Made by a program: the position numbers and the translations under genes. Of a DNA stretch of 64,000 nt, positions 24,832 to 36,562 are shown piece by piece. The notes beneath the pieces are model-generated. The model did not search any database. It saw nothing but the letters and a program-made list of their open reading frames with translations, and was not told the origin of the DNA. This stretch comes from Lumbricus rubellus (taxonomy: Eukaryota > Annelida > Clitellata > Crassiclitellata > Lumbricidae). How positions within the stretch are numbered: position 1 is the stretch's first letter; each line of letters opens with the position of its first letter. The stretch is taken from NCBI GenBank assembly GCA_945859605.1, contig OX243811.1, positions 51,220,376 through 51,284,375 on the forward strand, read 5' to 3'.

Positions 24832-25402
24832 TATCTGACCATGGTTGCATGCATGTGGTGAATTTATGTGGGTCAGGTCAAAGATTTCCTGGCATTCGAG
24901 TAAGAGGAACTCCCTTCTTATGATGTGTTTCTGTGGATGCATGCTGCCTGCCTGTTTTGCTAGAGTGTAATAAATTGAACTTGGGGCATGGAGAATATAT
25001 CCATTATGCCAGTATTTGTTTAGGGTGGAGAGCTCTGGAAGGGCGGACTTAGAAATAAACACAGTCCTAGTATTATCAGGACTCGGTTGCTTGTTTGTGC
25101 AATTTATGTATTCCAATTATGTGATTGATTCGAGTGTTTTTATGGAGGAACTATTCTGTCAATTATAAAATTGCTTTGCAAGATGTTTGGAAGTTCCACG
25201 CAGGGCCTGGCAGAGAGGACCTTGTCAGCTTCAGGGATGGGCTGAACGTGGTCTGCAGCTTCACTTGTCAGCTGTAGATAAGTAAGATGAAGTGGTCACT
25301 GGAGAGCTTCACTGACTTCTGATATTATAATAATTGCTGAAGAAACTTTGTGCATGACATGTGGCCCATCGGTTCTTTTATGTAGTCAACAAGAAGTCTT
25401 AA

Positions 25403-25814
25403 GGCCTAAAAAAAATGTTGTGTTTCCGGTAACAGAGCTAAAAAAATTGGGTAGGTAGGTCGGAAAATATTTTTATTTTGGTAAAATATTTTTATGCAGT
25501 GACTATCCGAAAAAGTATACCCCACTAGTCTTTTTTGCACGCTGAAACAAAGTACGTGTTCTAAGCAAGTATAAACTGCCTATTTCCCGACTGTCTGCAC
25601 CTAAAACTGCTCTAGAAACAGTCCTATTAATTTCATTTTGTTGACGCCTCTTATGTTATGTCAATACAAATGTTAAAAAAATAATTTTTTTTTAAACAAA
25701 AAAATTTTGAAAAAAATATTTTTTTTAGTAAAATTTTTTTACAAAAATATTTGAGTCGCGGCCGTAAAAATGGGTCGGTCGGGTTACCGGAAACACAACT
25801 TTTTTTTCTACGCC
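25403..25814 (-). mobile_element. MITE family 1, copy B (opposite orientation)
   Basis: Same TIR (25416-25433 and its complement 25783-25800) and same interior as copy A, reverse-complemented: for example gtataccccactagtc here and gactagtggggtatac in copy A. The two copies are about 19.4 kb apart and look young. No coding capacity. Confidence 0.88.
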
Positions 25815-26231
25815 TAATGGACTGCAGGCCTCTACGATGATTCTTGGATTAAAAAAAATCCAGTTTACTGTTAAGTTTACTATGGAAGGAGTGATATACG
25901 GAAGACAAAGAAGGAAGTAGTTTACTGATATGATGAAGGTGTTACTGCACTTCACTAGAGACCAGTGTAATTATTTTATAATGAAGGATTTCTGCTAGGA
26001 AATGGGCAATTGGTTATCTTTGGGGAAGTCTTCAAAAAGTAAATTTCTACATTAATGACTTGCAGACTTCCTTTGGTAATATAATTTGTGAGAACTATCT
26101 CAGTGGTTATGAGTACAGCATTCTGGTTATGAGTAGCATGCTGGATGTAGTCATGCTGGTGGGTGGGTGGGTGATTGGGGTCAGACTGATGATGACACTT
26201 AAAAAATAATTAATCTCAGTTAGAATTCCTG

Positions 26232-26310
26232 AGACGAGGAGGAGGAGGAGGATGCAGAGGAGGAGGAGGAGGAGGAGGAGGAGGAGGATGCAGAGGAGGA
26301 GGAGGATGCG
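26232..26310. repeat. (GGA)n purine tract
   Basis: GAGGAGGAGG blocks separated by GATGCAGAG. Confidence 0.95.
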
Positions 26311-27607
26311 TTTGCTCTGTCAGATGTAGAATGCACTTGAGATGACTGGACTTAGAACCTGCTCTCCTCACTATAAGCTAAGTCTGAATCAAGAGTCAAC
26401 AGTATACACCTACTGTATCATATTATGCCATTGGTTGATATATATGCTTAGGGTGCAGTTGAATACAGACAATGGATCTTTAGGAGCAGTTGTACTCTCT
26501 ACCACTTGTTACATGTTTAAGGACACTGCCATATCAAAGATGATTAGTGTCGCGGCTGTCGCCCTTCTCCTTTTAGAGGCTTGGGTCTGGCACTCGCAGA
26601 ATACAACCAGTGGCGGAGTGGAGTTGGCTCTGTGCGACTTTCAGTTTTGATCTCATATAGCAGCCAGATCAGTTGGGATGATGTCAGTGCCAGGGTGGGG
26701 GTTGGGTTTCTCCTTCCATCACACTATGGATGGTTGTTATTGCTCAATGCCAATATTGTACATACATGTATCTGATTGTATCATTATGTCGGACATTTGA
26801 AGCCTAGTGGACGAAGAGGAGGAGGAGTATTTATGGTGACAACGACCAGAAGTCAGTAGTGTTGTCAAGTTTGGTTTCTGTTGTGAGCTTAACCTGATAT
26901 GGGGGCAGAGGATGCTTCTTCAATCATATGCTGTCTGACCTACATTTTCAATCAGGTGGTCTACAAGGAGTTCAAACAAACTGTGCCCTTCTCCACTGCT
27001 GCAGTATCCACTACTATCCATCCTGCAGTCAGTCTGCTTGCAAAGTCTGGTAAGCACTGATTGCTGTTCAGATTGGATATCACATCAGTCTCAGACTTCT
27101 CATTATCCGTTTTCATTTGGCAAACACCTTATCAGATGAATTTCATGTAATGCCATAGCAGCATCGAAGCAGATGATGCTGTGTGTGGGATGGCGGATGC
27201 GGCAGCAGCAGCAGCAGCCTCGAGTGTTTCGTTTTTAACTTCAGCGTGCTTCAGTTCGTGCTTCACCGTACTTTATATTAGTGTGCTTCAGTGTGCTGTG
27301 GGCGTTAGCAAATTCATTCTCTGCCCAAAAACATCCTTATAACTGCATTTCATTAGTGCTCGATCTGTGATGTAACTCAGTCACGAACAAGAGTCCTGAA
27401 TTTTCTTTTGACTGCAGAGAAGCATCTTTTCATTTTAATCTCAGACATGATATTATGGCTTCAATAGATTGAGTAACTTTAAGGATGACTCAGTACATGT
27501 GGAGCTCTGTAGTTTTAGGGATGACTCAGTACGTGCGGTTTCCGTGCGTTGATTATGATGCGGTCCTTGTAGTGCTCAGTGCGTTTTTGCAACTTCCAGA
27601 CTGGCTG

Positions 27608-27655
27608 GTGTGCGTTGTGGTGTGCGTTGTGGTGTGCGTTGTGGTGTGCGTTGTG
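27608..27655. repeat. 12-bp tandem repeat GTGTGCGTTGTG, 4 copies
   Basis: Four head-to-tail units end two bases before the target-site duplication of the hAT at 27665. Confidence 0.95.
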
Positions 27656-27664
27656 ATTGATCGG

Positions 27665-28961
27665 TAGGGCATAGCCGGGTGCCGTTTTTTAACCGGGTAC
27701 CGGGTCCGGGTAGTTTGAATAAAATCTGCCGGGTCCGGGTACCGGGTCCGGGTATTAAAAATAATCGTTAATCTCTAAACTGAATAGTATGTCCCCACTT
27801 TGAATGCTGTCAAATGAACACCACTCAGTTTGTTAGCTCTACCTTTGGTTGAATTGAGTAAAACTCTTCTATGTCAGAGTTTTACTGTAGTTGAGTTCTG
27901 CCAGCGGTTATTGATTGAGAGGTGCCAGTAATATCTGTTCATGAACTCTGCTGATAAAATCGATGTATTGTATAGAAATTATGAACTGTCCAGTCAGGCA
28001 AGAGGAGGTCAGAGGTCAGCATCCCTGATAAACAGTCCTGTTTCTGTGGTGTGTGCAGTCCAACTACATGTAGATATATTTCAAAGTGCACCATCCCTTA
28101 ATCTGTGAGATGTATACTTGGTCATATAGAGGGGGTGGGAGGCAAGCCTGTTAAGCTTGGCTGCTGTCAACAGGTGGAAGGTATCCCTTCTGACAAGTCC
28201 TAGTCTCTCTGACTTGAATGAGAGTGTGACAGATCAAACAGGCTTTAAGATAAGGGATTAACAGATGACCACTGGCCAACCTATATAGCTATGGTCAGTG
28301 AGCAGCACCTCTTCCCCCTTTCCTATACTTCTTCACCTTCTACCACAGTTCCTACCCCCTCCTCCTTCATCATCTCCTGTCTCTCTCTCTGTTAGATATT
28401 TCAAACAGCCAAACAGCAGGAGGAAGAGGAAGGGATAATAGAAGAGAAAGAGGAGGAAGGAAGAAGAGGAGAAAGCATGAAACAAGGTGCCACTCTTCTA
28501 TTTAAATATATATAAATATATGTGTGTATATATATATAATTATATATATTATTCCTCTTCTCCTTCACTGTCTACCATTGTTCCTCTCAGGATGGGGTAG
28601 CACTTATAAGACAAAGAGGAGAAGGAGGTGGAGGAAGGAGGACAGACAGCATGGAAGAGGGTGATACAAACTCTCCCCTCCTCTTCTTCCCCCCTCATCT
28701 TGCTGGTCCCTGTTTGAAATAGGATAGTCTAATATAAAGCAACCATCAGCAGGCTGTCTGTTCTGTGATTGCCTGTTCATTGTACTACAATGCCCAGTTC
28801 AGATATCTTGCAGGTTAACTGTTAAGCCCTTTGATGTGTGGTATGCTATTCATAATTACCCACCCGGCCCGGAAGACCTTTTATCACCGGGTCCGGTTGT
28901 CTGCCGGGTGTCAAATACCCGGCATTACCGGGTAACCGGGTCAGCACCCGGCTATGCCCTA
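27665..28961. mobile_element. hAT-like element with CCGGGT-rich ends, TSD TTGATCGG
   Basis: The left end TAGGGCATAGCCGGGTGC is exactly complementary to the right end (28944-28961). The 8-bp TTGATCGG flanks both sides (27657-27664, 28962-28969). Both subterminal regions carry many copies of CCGGGTACCGGGTCCGGGT-like sequence, giving a long imperfect inverted repeat. The interior is simple-sequence rich (GA/GGA tracts, AT run near 28500) and encodes no transposase. Size 1297 bp. Confidence 0.93.
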
Positions 28962-29610
28962 TTGATCGGTCACCTCGAGATATTGAGATCAGACTTTCAT
29001 TTGCCAAACTACGGACTTTGTGCAGAGTCTGGAAAGATAGTGAAGCCATTTACTTCTGCTGATAGCAAATCAGTTCATTCGTTGCTTAGAGTGTTCTTTT
29101 TTCTGTGCCATGCATGGCTGTGCTGCTAGTGTTGGATATTTGATGACTGCAAAAACCAATTAAGCAAGGGAGAATTTTTGAATAATTTTTAATTGACTAA
29201 ATGTATTTTTGATCAAGTTCACTAAGTGGTGTATTCTGTAGATGTTCTTTATTGCTCGATCAATTATGATACAGTACAAGCATTATAATGCTGGACTTTT
29301 GATCTTTGTGTATAAGAAATGATTAGATAAAATTGTCAGTTAGATAATTATTTGTCAATTGCAATTTAAGTTGAGGAATGATTTGTTTTATCAGTCTGCC
29401 AGACTGATGAATAGGTGGATGAATTTGTGAAGCAAGCATTTGCTGTAGTTACATGTCGTTGTCTGTAGTCCTTGAGACTTGTGTTGCCTTTAAGGCTTGT
29501 TAAAATATAATCTTATCAGACATTCCAGACAGTGACACTACTGACTACTGTACTTTAGCACTTTTCTTGGCTTTCCTACACCAGTCTAGGATGGTCTTTA
29601 TGCCGAGAAG

Positions 29611-30045
29611 CATAGATGTAAAAAACGATGAAAATAAAATAAAAAACGGTAAAAAACGACGTTTTTTTCAAAAAAATAAAAAACGACTAAAAAACGATAA
29701 AAAACGGAAACGGAAAATAATTTGACTTTGCTACATCTAAAACCGCATTTTACCCTTGAAAACGTTGATTAGGAACCTACTACACGCAGGCTATCTCTTA
29801 AATGATGATGTTAAACGATGAAATAATGACTTTAGTTAGTTGAATCCTTGAGAGTTGGCGGAAAACATAAGGAATATCAGAAAAAAATAAAATTAAGTGA
29901 AATAATAACAGAAAGTAAATGAATAAATAAAGATAAAGAAATAATAAAAAAATGATAAAAAACGATGGGAAAAATAAAAAACGAAAAAAACGACGTTTTT
30001 TGGCAGAGAATAAAAAACGGGAAAAAAACGTTTTTTACAACTATG
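29611..30045. mobile_element. hAT-like MITE with TAAAAAACG repeats, TSD CCGAGAAG
   Basis: Ends are CATAGATGTAAAAAACG and the complement CGTTTTTTACAACTATG (one mismatch), flanked by CCGAGAAG at 29603-29610 and 30046-30053. Almost the whole element is built from AAAAAACG / CGTTTTTT motifs, which occur many times near both ends. Size 435 bp, non-coding. Confidence 0.92.
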
Positions 30046-30159
30046 CCGAGAAGGAAGCGGCTGAGGTTTTGCTGCTTTACACATGTAGCAACTTAGGTGG
30101 TTGATTGACTTGTAATGGTTGAAACATTCGTAGACCTTGAGCTCACAGTGACCAGCGAT

Positions 30160-30182
30160 CATAAGTAAGTAAGTAAGTAAGC
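30160..30182. repeat. (TAAG)n run
   Basis: AAGTAAGTAAGTAAGTAAG followed by CCGTTTATTGAC. It may be the 3' tail of a decayed retroposon on the - strand. Confidence 0.6.
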
Positions 30183-30246
30183 CGTTTATTGACAAAGCAT
30201 CAAACACATACAAAATAACAGTAATCAGTACAAACTCAATGACTTT

Positions 30247-30301
<55 letters not shown>

Positions 30302-30319
30302 CACCACCACCACCACTAC
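30247..30319. repeat. Compound (CTA)n(CCA)n microsatellite
   Basis: About 16 CTA units run directly into about 8 CCA units. Confidence 0.97.
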
Positions 30320-31536
30320 TCTGTCCAGTGGTTGAGTTGTTGCCTTCGTGCCTTTCGTTGTCCCGAATGCTTTTTCAGGCGATGAAAATTGCATGTCTCT
30401 GAGAGTTATTCTTGATTAGTGCGTGTCATAAAGACTCTGCTACTGTTTGCTGTTGTTTGCTGATGCTGTTCCTGCTGATGCTGTTCCTGCTGATGCATGG
30501 CAGAGCAACCCTTTGTCATGTCCTCTCAGTCACCTCATTAGGACTTCGCTAACCTAAAGTCATAAAGTCATCTGGAAGAGTGGCCTCAGCCTCCGACCAA
30601 GATGGTAGTCATGGACTTCAGCATGAGAGTGCTCTTATATACGTCTCTTATACCAAAGTCCATTCCATAACATTGAAAGGTGTTGTGTTTTGGGGACACC
30701 TGCTTCTACTGCTCCAATTCGATTGGCCTCCATTAAATCATGCCAACTGCATTTGACTGCCGCATAGCAGCATCTACTGAGGAGCAGCCACTGTCTCTCC
30801 AGTCTCCATACGTCATACTGTCAGTTGCTGCACACATTCGATCAGTAGGAGACTTGTAGAAAAATAACTGGGGCGCCAGACTATGATTTATGTATATAAT
30901 ATTCGTTTATTTAAAAATGAGATAAATCCAGGTGACACACCGCACATCCAGTTACATGTGAAAGCACATTAAATAGAAAAAATATTGTGAACATGACAAT
31001 GTCATCGATGTTCATCAAAGAGGACATTCGGAATGATGCTTTTAACATCATTTACTGGTAATGGATATGATCTAGGGCGTTAGTTATAAGTGGTTTTTGC
31101 TAGAGGTGCAAAAAGGATTCTCAGTATGTGATTGACATTTAGCATCGAAACAGCCTAGCATCAGCTATAGCAGCTAATTTCTCCATGTTCCTGTACATCA
31201 CATGTGGGAAGTAGCGGGAACTAAACCAAGTCGTCAGGCTCGTGGTGAGCCCCCAGCCAGGCTGGGGCAGCATAGAAAATCCTCCAGACATAAGCGGCTG
31301 GAGCTACCTCCTGCAGAGCCTTAGAAGGCAAATTCTAAGCATTTTCACTGCTTAGTGTGATCTTGAGGGACCGGTGTGTGTGTGCAAAGGAGACTTAACT
31401 ATGGACCTCGAACAAAAACTGAGAGTTGAAACACACACCCCCCCACCACCACCAACCCCTGCAATTCTCACTAATTGTGCATTCTATGAAGCATCGATGA
31501 AGCATTGGAATAGTGCACTTTTTCAGCTGTGTGACT

Positions 31537-31776
31537 GAACATTGTGTGGAAGTCTGAACATTGTGTGGAAGTCTGAACATTGTGTGGAAGTCTGAACATT
31601 GTGTGGAAGTCTGAACATTGTGTGGAAGTCTGAACATTGTGTGAAAGTCTGAACATTGTGTGGAAGTCTGAACATTGTGTGGAAGTCTGAACATTGTGTG
31701 GAAGTCTGAACATTGTGTGGAAGTCTGAACAGTGTGTGGAAGTCTGAACATTGTGTGGAAGTCTGAACATTGTGTA
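31537..31776. repeat. 19-bp minisatellite, about 12.6 copies
   Basis: The unit GAACATTGTGTGGAAGTCT is repeated with very few changes (GTGAAAG in one unit, GAACAGT in another). Because 19 is not a multiple of 3 and the unit lacks stops in two - strand frames, two overlapping long open frames appear; they are artefacts. Confidence 0.98.
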
Positions 31777-33079
31777 GCAGTCATGCTCAGAGTGAGTTGT
31801 ACCGAACGTTGACTTCCTCGTGTGGTCCAAATATCTACAGTGTGGATGATTTTCCACTTTTATGTTTTGTCAGAACATGTAGACCTACATTCCTAATCTA
31901 ATCCATGATGAGGGAGTTACTAGAGCAAGAGCAGTCCGCTGGTGGATAGGTGTAGTGAATGTCAGTAGCATCAGTAGTTGTGGATTACTGAAGCCAGGTG
32001 ATACAAAAGAACTATTGTTCATTGACAGACAGAGACAGACAGAGAGAGGCAGATGGAGAGATAGACAGACAGACAGATGGAGATATAGACAGACAGTATC
32101 AGTGCCAGGCGTGTTCCGACCATTGATCAGTTCTGCTTCCACCCTTCTATGCAGCTGTTTACATGTAGCTGTCGTTTCATCTGTTCATACACTAATGCCT
32201 GTCTATCATTAATTCTATGTGTATTGCTGCTCTACATAAATATGCATAGGTCCATCAGTGACGTCAGTTTGTCTGGTTGGCTGTTGTTGGTGCAACTGAT
32301 GATCACATTGATTGACCATGTAGATACTCTAGCTAATTTGAATTCCTACTTGAAAATATTTCAATAGCTCGTTATAACTCGATACTATTAATTGTTATCA
32401 TAAATTTGAGCCTCTTCAACTTGACTTGTTATAACATGACTTGAAGCAGGTGCAATTCTAATTGTTATCTTAAGTTTGGATATAAATTATGACCTCTTCA
32501 ACATGCGACTTCAACACTTTGCTAATTTTCAATATTATTCAGTCTTTGCGAAAAACCTTTTTTTTAATAAAAACAATTATAGAATAATTCAATGTTTGTT
32601 TTTGTTAAAGGTGATTCAAAGGTCAGAATGTTTCCGAGTATCTTTCAAAGTCTGTTGAATTTAGCTGCAAATGGATTGAATGCAGAGCAAACTCATCTGT
32701 GTTAAATTGGTGAATATTTAGGAGAGTCCTAGGTATACATGCAATAAAGTATGTGTCATCTTTGGTGCTTGAACTGGCAATGTGTGTGAGGCTGAATTAC
32801 TAGTCCAACACCTGGAACCTGTACTGAACCTAATCTGTGCAAGGCACAGTGTGTGTCTGGTCAGCACAAATCAGTCTGATTGGGTCTGCCATTCTGCCTT
32901 TGTCACTTGTTGTGTCGTGTGTGGGAGACATCTTCCTTCTTTAATAGCAGATGGGGAGCCACATCGTATTGTGCTGCCGTCGTCTCAGTTGCTCACTAAC
33001 CCAACCATCGCCATTTGAGTTAATTTGTCTTCTGGTGTGATCGGGCAATAACTCTGCGTTGTCCACCGTCATCATCATC

Positions 33080-33300
33080 TGCAGGACTGTAATTTCCTCC
33101 TCACTGTCGGCCATTATCCTCATTCTGCTCTTCCTCGTTCTCCTCATCCTTCTCCTCGTCCTCATCCTTCTATACCTACTCATCCTCCTCCTCATTCTTC
33201 TCCTGCTGCTCCTCCTCCTCCTCCTCCTCCTCCTCCAGCTGTTCCTCCTCCTCCTTCTCCTCCTTCTCATTCTTCCTTCCTCTCTTCTTCCTGCATCGTT
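33080..33300. repeat. (CTC/CTT)n pyrimidine tract
   Basis: CTCCTCCTCCTCCTC and CTTCTCCT variants over about 220 bases. It produces poly-Leu on the + strand and poly-Arg on the - strand; neither open frame (33059-33562 or 33333-32941) is treated as a gene. Confidence 0.95.
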
Positions 33301-34390
33301 CTTCATCATGACTTTAATCGGCTTTAATGCCACTCAGTTGATGCTTCTGCACACGTCAGGGAATAACATGCTTCAGATGTCTCGATTGAACAGGGTTCAT
33401 GGCCACCTGCTTCCAACAGCTTATAGGGCCTTCACAGAACTACTCACGTTGAACTTCTATGTCAATATGTACAAGAAGATTTGCATGTGCTGCCATGTAC
33501 ATGTGTATCTGTCTTCTATAACTAAACCTGCCGTGAGAGGTGACTATATAGCAAATATTTAAAGTTTGCAGAACTCATTAACACCAGTCAGCTATCCTAA
33601 AAGCATGCAGATGTTGAAATCTTGTGGCACATGTATTGCATATGTAATACAGAAGCAGAGTCTCACAAGCAGTGGATGCAGATGTCATGTTTAGCCACAA
33701 ATGATGATTTATTTTGTAGCTCAGCTAAAGTCTTTGTGCCGCAGAAGGTCAGCTTAGTTTAAAACATCGGATGTGATGACAAAATGTGTCACACTGGTGT
33801 GCCCATGAGCTGTGATGCATTGTGGAGATTTTTGCTAACCTTTTTGTCGCTGTATAGATTTGGGGAAACAAAAACTAGTTTCATTACACCTTTAAATATT
33901 TAAGTTACACTTTCTGTGGACAACCCTGTTGAAGCTGGTTTGTGTTGGCTCAGTGATATAACCCCCCACCCCCAAATCATATGTGACCAACTGTGACAGT
34001 TTCCTTGCCACCAACGCAGGATCCGCTCTTGTGTTGACAGCATTGTCACTTGGCCTGGAAAGGCTTCCTTTGCGTCCATGTGTCTTATAGCTTACCTGAA
34101 TTAGATGCCTAATGTCTTTGGTTGCTGATGTTGATCTCTTTTGTTTGATCTGAGCATCACAGCATCATTTCTGGTGATGCAGGGATGCTTGGCTGCCTTC
34201 GCATGTCGGAAGATGTTGTCTATTCTCTTGTTCTGTTTCTGATAAGATGCCAAACAACATCAGCATCCAAGTAGAAAATGTTGAGCAGGTATACATACGT
34301 ACGTCAGTTTGTCTTTATCGATGGACTGATCTTCTCGATATTCGTCTGATTATTATGGTTTGTTTTTGGTGTATGACAACCAGACATCAG

Positions 34391-34474
34391 TTGACGCGTT
34401 GTGCGTTTGACGCATTGTGTTTGACGCGTTGTGCGTTTGACGCGTTGTGCGTTTGACGCGCTGTGCGTTTGACG
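34391..34474. repeat. 16-bp tandem repeat TTGACGCGTTGTGCGT, about 5 copies
   Basis: Five units, one shortened (GACGCATTGTGT). Confidence 0.95.
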
Positions 34475-34617
34475 TGGTCGTGATGCGAGGTACGACTACA
34501 AATTAATAATTAATTTAATTAGATAATATTGTTAACTGGTGAAAAGATATGTGCAGACAGAAGAGTTGGCAAAACTTTACACTCAGTTGGAGAAGTAGAC
34601 ACGACATGTTTGTTTGT

Positions 34618-34692
34618 ATGTGCACTTGTTATAGCGCCCCTTCAAGCTCCCTCTACTCAGAGGCGCTCCCGATGCAGAGCGGACACTGCTCA
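34618..34692 (-). repeat. 5'-truncated copy of the CORE-SINE (3' tail only)
   Basis: This matches the 3' end of the SINE at 1957-2168 almost base for base: the strings agcgccccttcaagct and actcagaggcgctcccgatg occur in both. The tRNA head and MIR-like core are missing. A LINE-like fragment begins immediately downstream. Confidence 0.85.
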
Positions 34693-34830
34693 GAAAAAAA
34701 GAATAAGACAAGCATTAGAATATTTGTGATTGACCCATCTTCCAGTACCAATCAGAGTTATGATGTGGAAAGATGACAGAAAAGAATCCTTATAGCCGAT
34801 ATGAGCTTGCTGTGGAAAATGCAGTTATGT
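34690..34830 (+). pseudogene. Short LINE (RTE-like) fragment
   Basis: QSYDVERWQKRILIADMSLL then WKMQ here corresponds to the WIMRREDEERIL...MS.LWKIT segment at 7863-7940: the DNA strings atgagcttgctgtggaaaat and atgagttgactgtggaaaat match with two changes. It lies directly beside the truncated SINE at 34618-34692. Confidence 0.5.
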
Positions 34831-35431
34831 ATAGGCTCTCACATAGAGTTTTTCTCTTAGCCATGGACTCTCTTATTTCTTCATTTATAATTTTTCTGTA
34901 GTCTGGAACTCTGGATAAACAATTTTGCAAGGAAGCTTTCATGAATGGACTTTGAAATGTTTTTAAAATATCTTCGTTGTTATAGTTTTGATGAGTTGAA
35001 CTTTTCATGGCATTTACAGAATTGAACTGAGCATTTAAGAATGCACATCAATTTAACTTTTAACTGACTGAAATAGATGGAGGTCATTCATACTGAATCA
35101 GAAATTCCACATTCATAGTACTGGCTATAGTGTTATGGGTGTTTGTGTTTTCGATATAGTAAATATAGTGTCTTACGCTGTTTGCTTACTTTATATTTGC
35201 GTGAAAGCGTTCTTGTGGATTCACATATGGAAAACATTTGAGGGAGGGAGGAGAGGTAGCGAGGCACGTAGGCCACTTGAGACTCCCAAAGACCTGGACG
35301 GATGATGATGATGATGCTATCTGACTCACTCACTCGCTCGCTCATTCAATCTCACATTTGCTACCAGTCGATCATAGATGGGAGGCCATTTAATCTGGTG
35401 TCCAAGTTCTGGTAATGGCAGATAACCCTGA

Positions 35432-35770
35432 ATGATGGCCGGGCACTGCTGCTTGCTGCTTGCTGCTGCTGCTGCTGCTGCTGCTGCTGTCGGGACATTC
35501 ATGCCTCAGCTAACAGCAAATGTCTACTGGGTTCAGCCAACAAACACTTCACGCTGTCCCAGGGTAGTCCGTAAAAGAAAAAAAGGTTCAGAATGTTTGA
35601 AACGAATCCCACTGGCACCACTACTTTCGCACCTCTGCCCAATGATATATCTTCTGGGTTGCGTGGAAATTGTCATAGGTATCTTTGCAATTGAAGGCAC
35701 CTTTGTGCTGTTGACTGCTTTGGGAGCCATGCTTACAGTTTTAATTGACCTGAATAACTTTAAGCCTTAG
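35432..35770 (+). other. 112-codon open frame, not recognised, probably not a gene
   Basis: The frame begins with a microsatellite-encoded Ala run and ends LTALGAMLTVLIDLNNFKP. Residues about 80-106 are hydrophobic and could form one membrane segment. No known family is recognised, there are no flanking splice signals I trust, and no homologous exon nearby. It is listed because it is the longest open frame in the upstream region that is not wholly repeat-derived. Confidence 0.12.
35445..35491. repeat. (GCT)n microsatellite
   Basis: GCTGCTTGCTGCTTGCTGCT then an uninterrupted run of ten or so GCT units; it gives the poly-Ala start of the open frame at 35432-35770. Confidence 0.96.
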
Positions 35771-36518
35771 TTGTAACTGTTTATATAGTTTTCACAAGTC
35801 AAGGCAAGGAAGCAGTCATAGATTATGTCCCTGTCAATAGTCCATTGTTAGCCTTCTTGTATGCCAGCCTCTGTGCATACACAGTGTTGTGTGGTGCTTT
35901 GCCAGTGAAGCTCATAATTTGGATCTGATATGTAGAAAATTTATGAGATATTAATGCAGGGGACATGTAGTAAATAAAAAAGATGTTATTTCATTTGTGG
36001 GACATTTGACATGACTTGGGGGTGGAGGGGGGCAGGTCTTTGAGCCAAGTGGCTAATTGGCTGTTTCTGCTGCTGTTGACATGTTGTCAGTGTTGTCTCC
36101 ATATATCTGCTGGTCAGGTGATGATTATTGTGGACAGGACTTCCTAACTTCTCTGAACAGCGTGCTTGTCACAGAACAATAACGCATTATTATAGCATTG
36201 CCACAGGCAACCCATGCGAACAGAAATATGTTGTCATTATTATTTATTGACGAACAGACTGAACAGCACTCCTGAGGTAGTAATATGTGGCAGAACAGTT
36301 GGGTTCTATCATAAAAGATTCTTTAGTCTGCAGCCACAGTGAAACAACTGGACATCATAGAACTTGCTTGTTTCCGTGTTTAGTTTGTACCTGTATTTAT
36401 CATCACACATTTCGTGGTTAAAATCTGATAATACTTGTTAGGACTCAGCCTATATGCTTAACTGCTTCACTTACTTAACCATGTGCCGTCTATTCGCTAT
36501 AATAACAGCTAAGCACAT

Positions 36519-36562
36519 ATATATATATGCTTAGCAAATATATATATATATATATATATTTG
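36519..36562. repeat. (AT)n microsatellite
   Basis: Two AT runs separated by GCTTAGCAA. Confidence 0.95.

Larger units (their letters stand above)
25815..27656. other. No gene recognised
   Basis: GGA tract at 26232-26310 and a small GCA run near 27202; otherwise unremarkable. Confidence 0.55.

Noticed and set aside
24769..25116. 115-codon - strand open frame ending in YRVGHKKVAPTVF
   Set aside because: Its C-terminal part is a translation of the mariner-like element's terminal repeat; the rest has no homology.
31395..31857. Two overlapping - strand open frames of about 128 codons with QTSTQCSDFHTMFRLPHN repeats
   Set aside because: Both are produced by the 19-bp minisatellite read in different frames; the peptide period is 19 residues over 57 bases, as expected from frame rotation, and there is no homology.
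32941..33562. Poly-Arg (- strand) and poly-Leu (+ strand) open frames
   Set aside because: Both are translations of the same CTC/CTT microsatellite.
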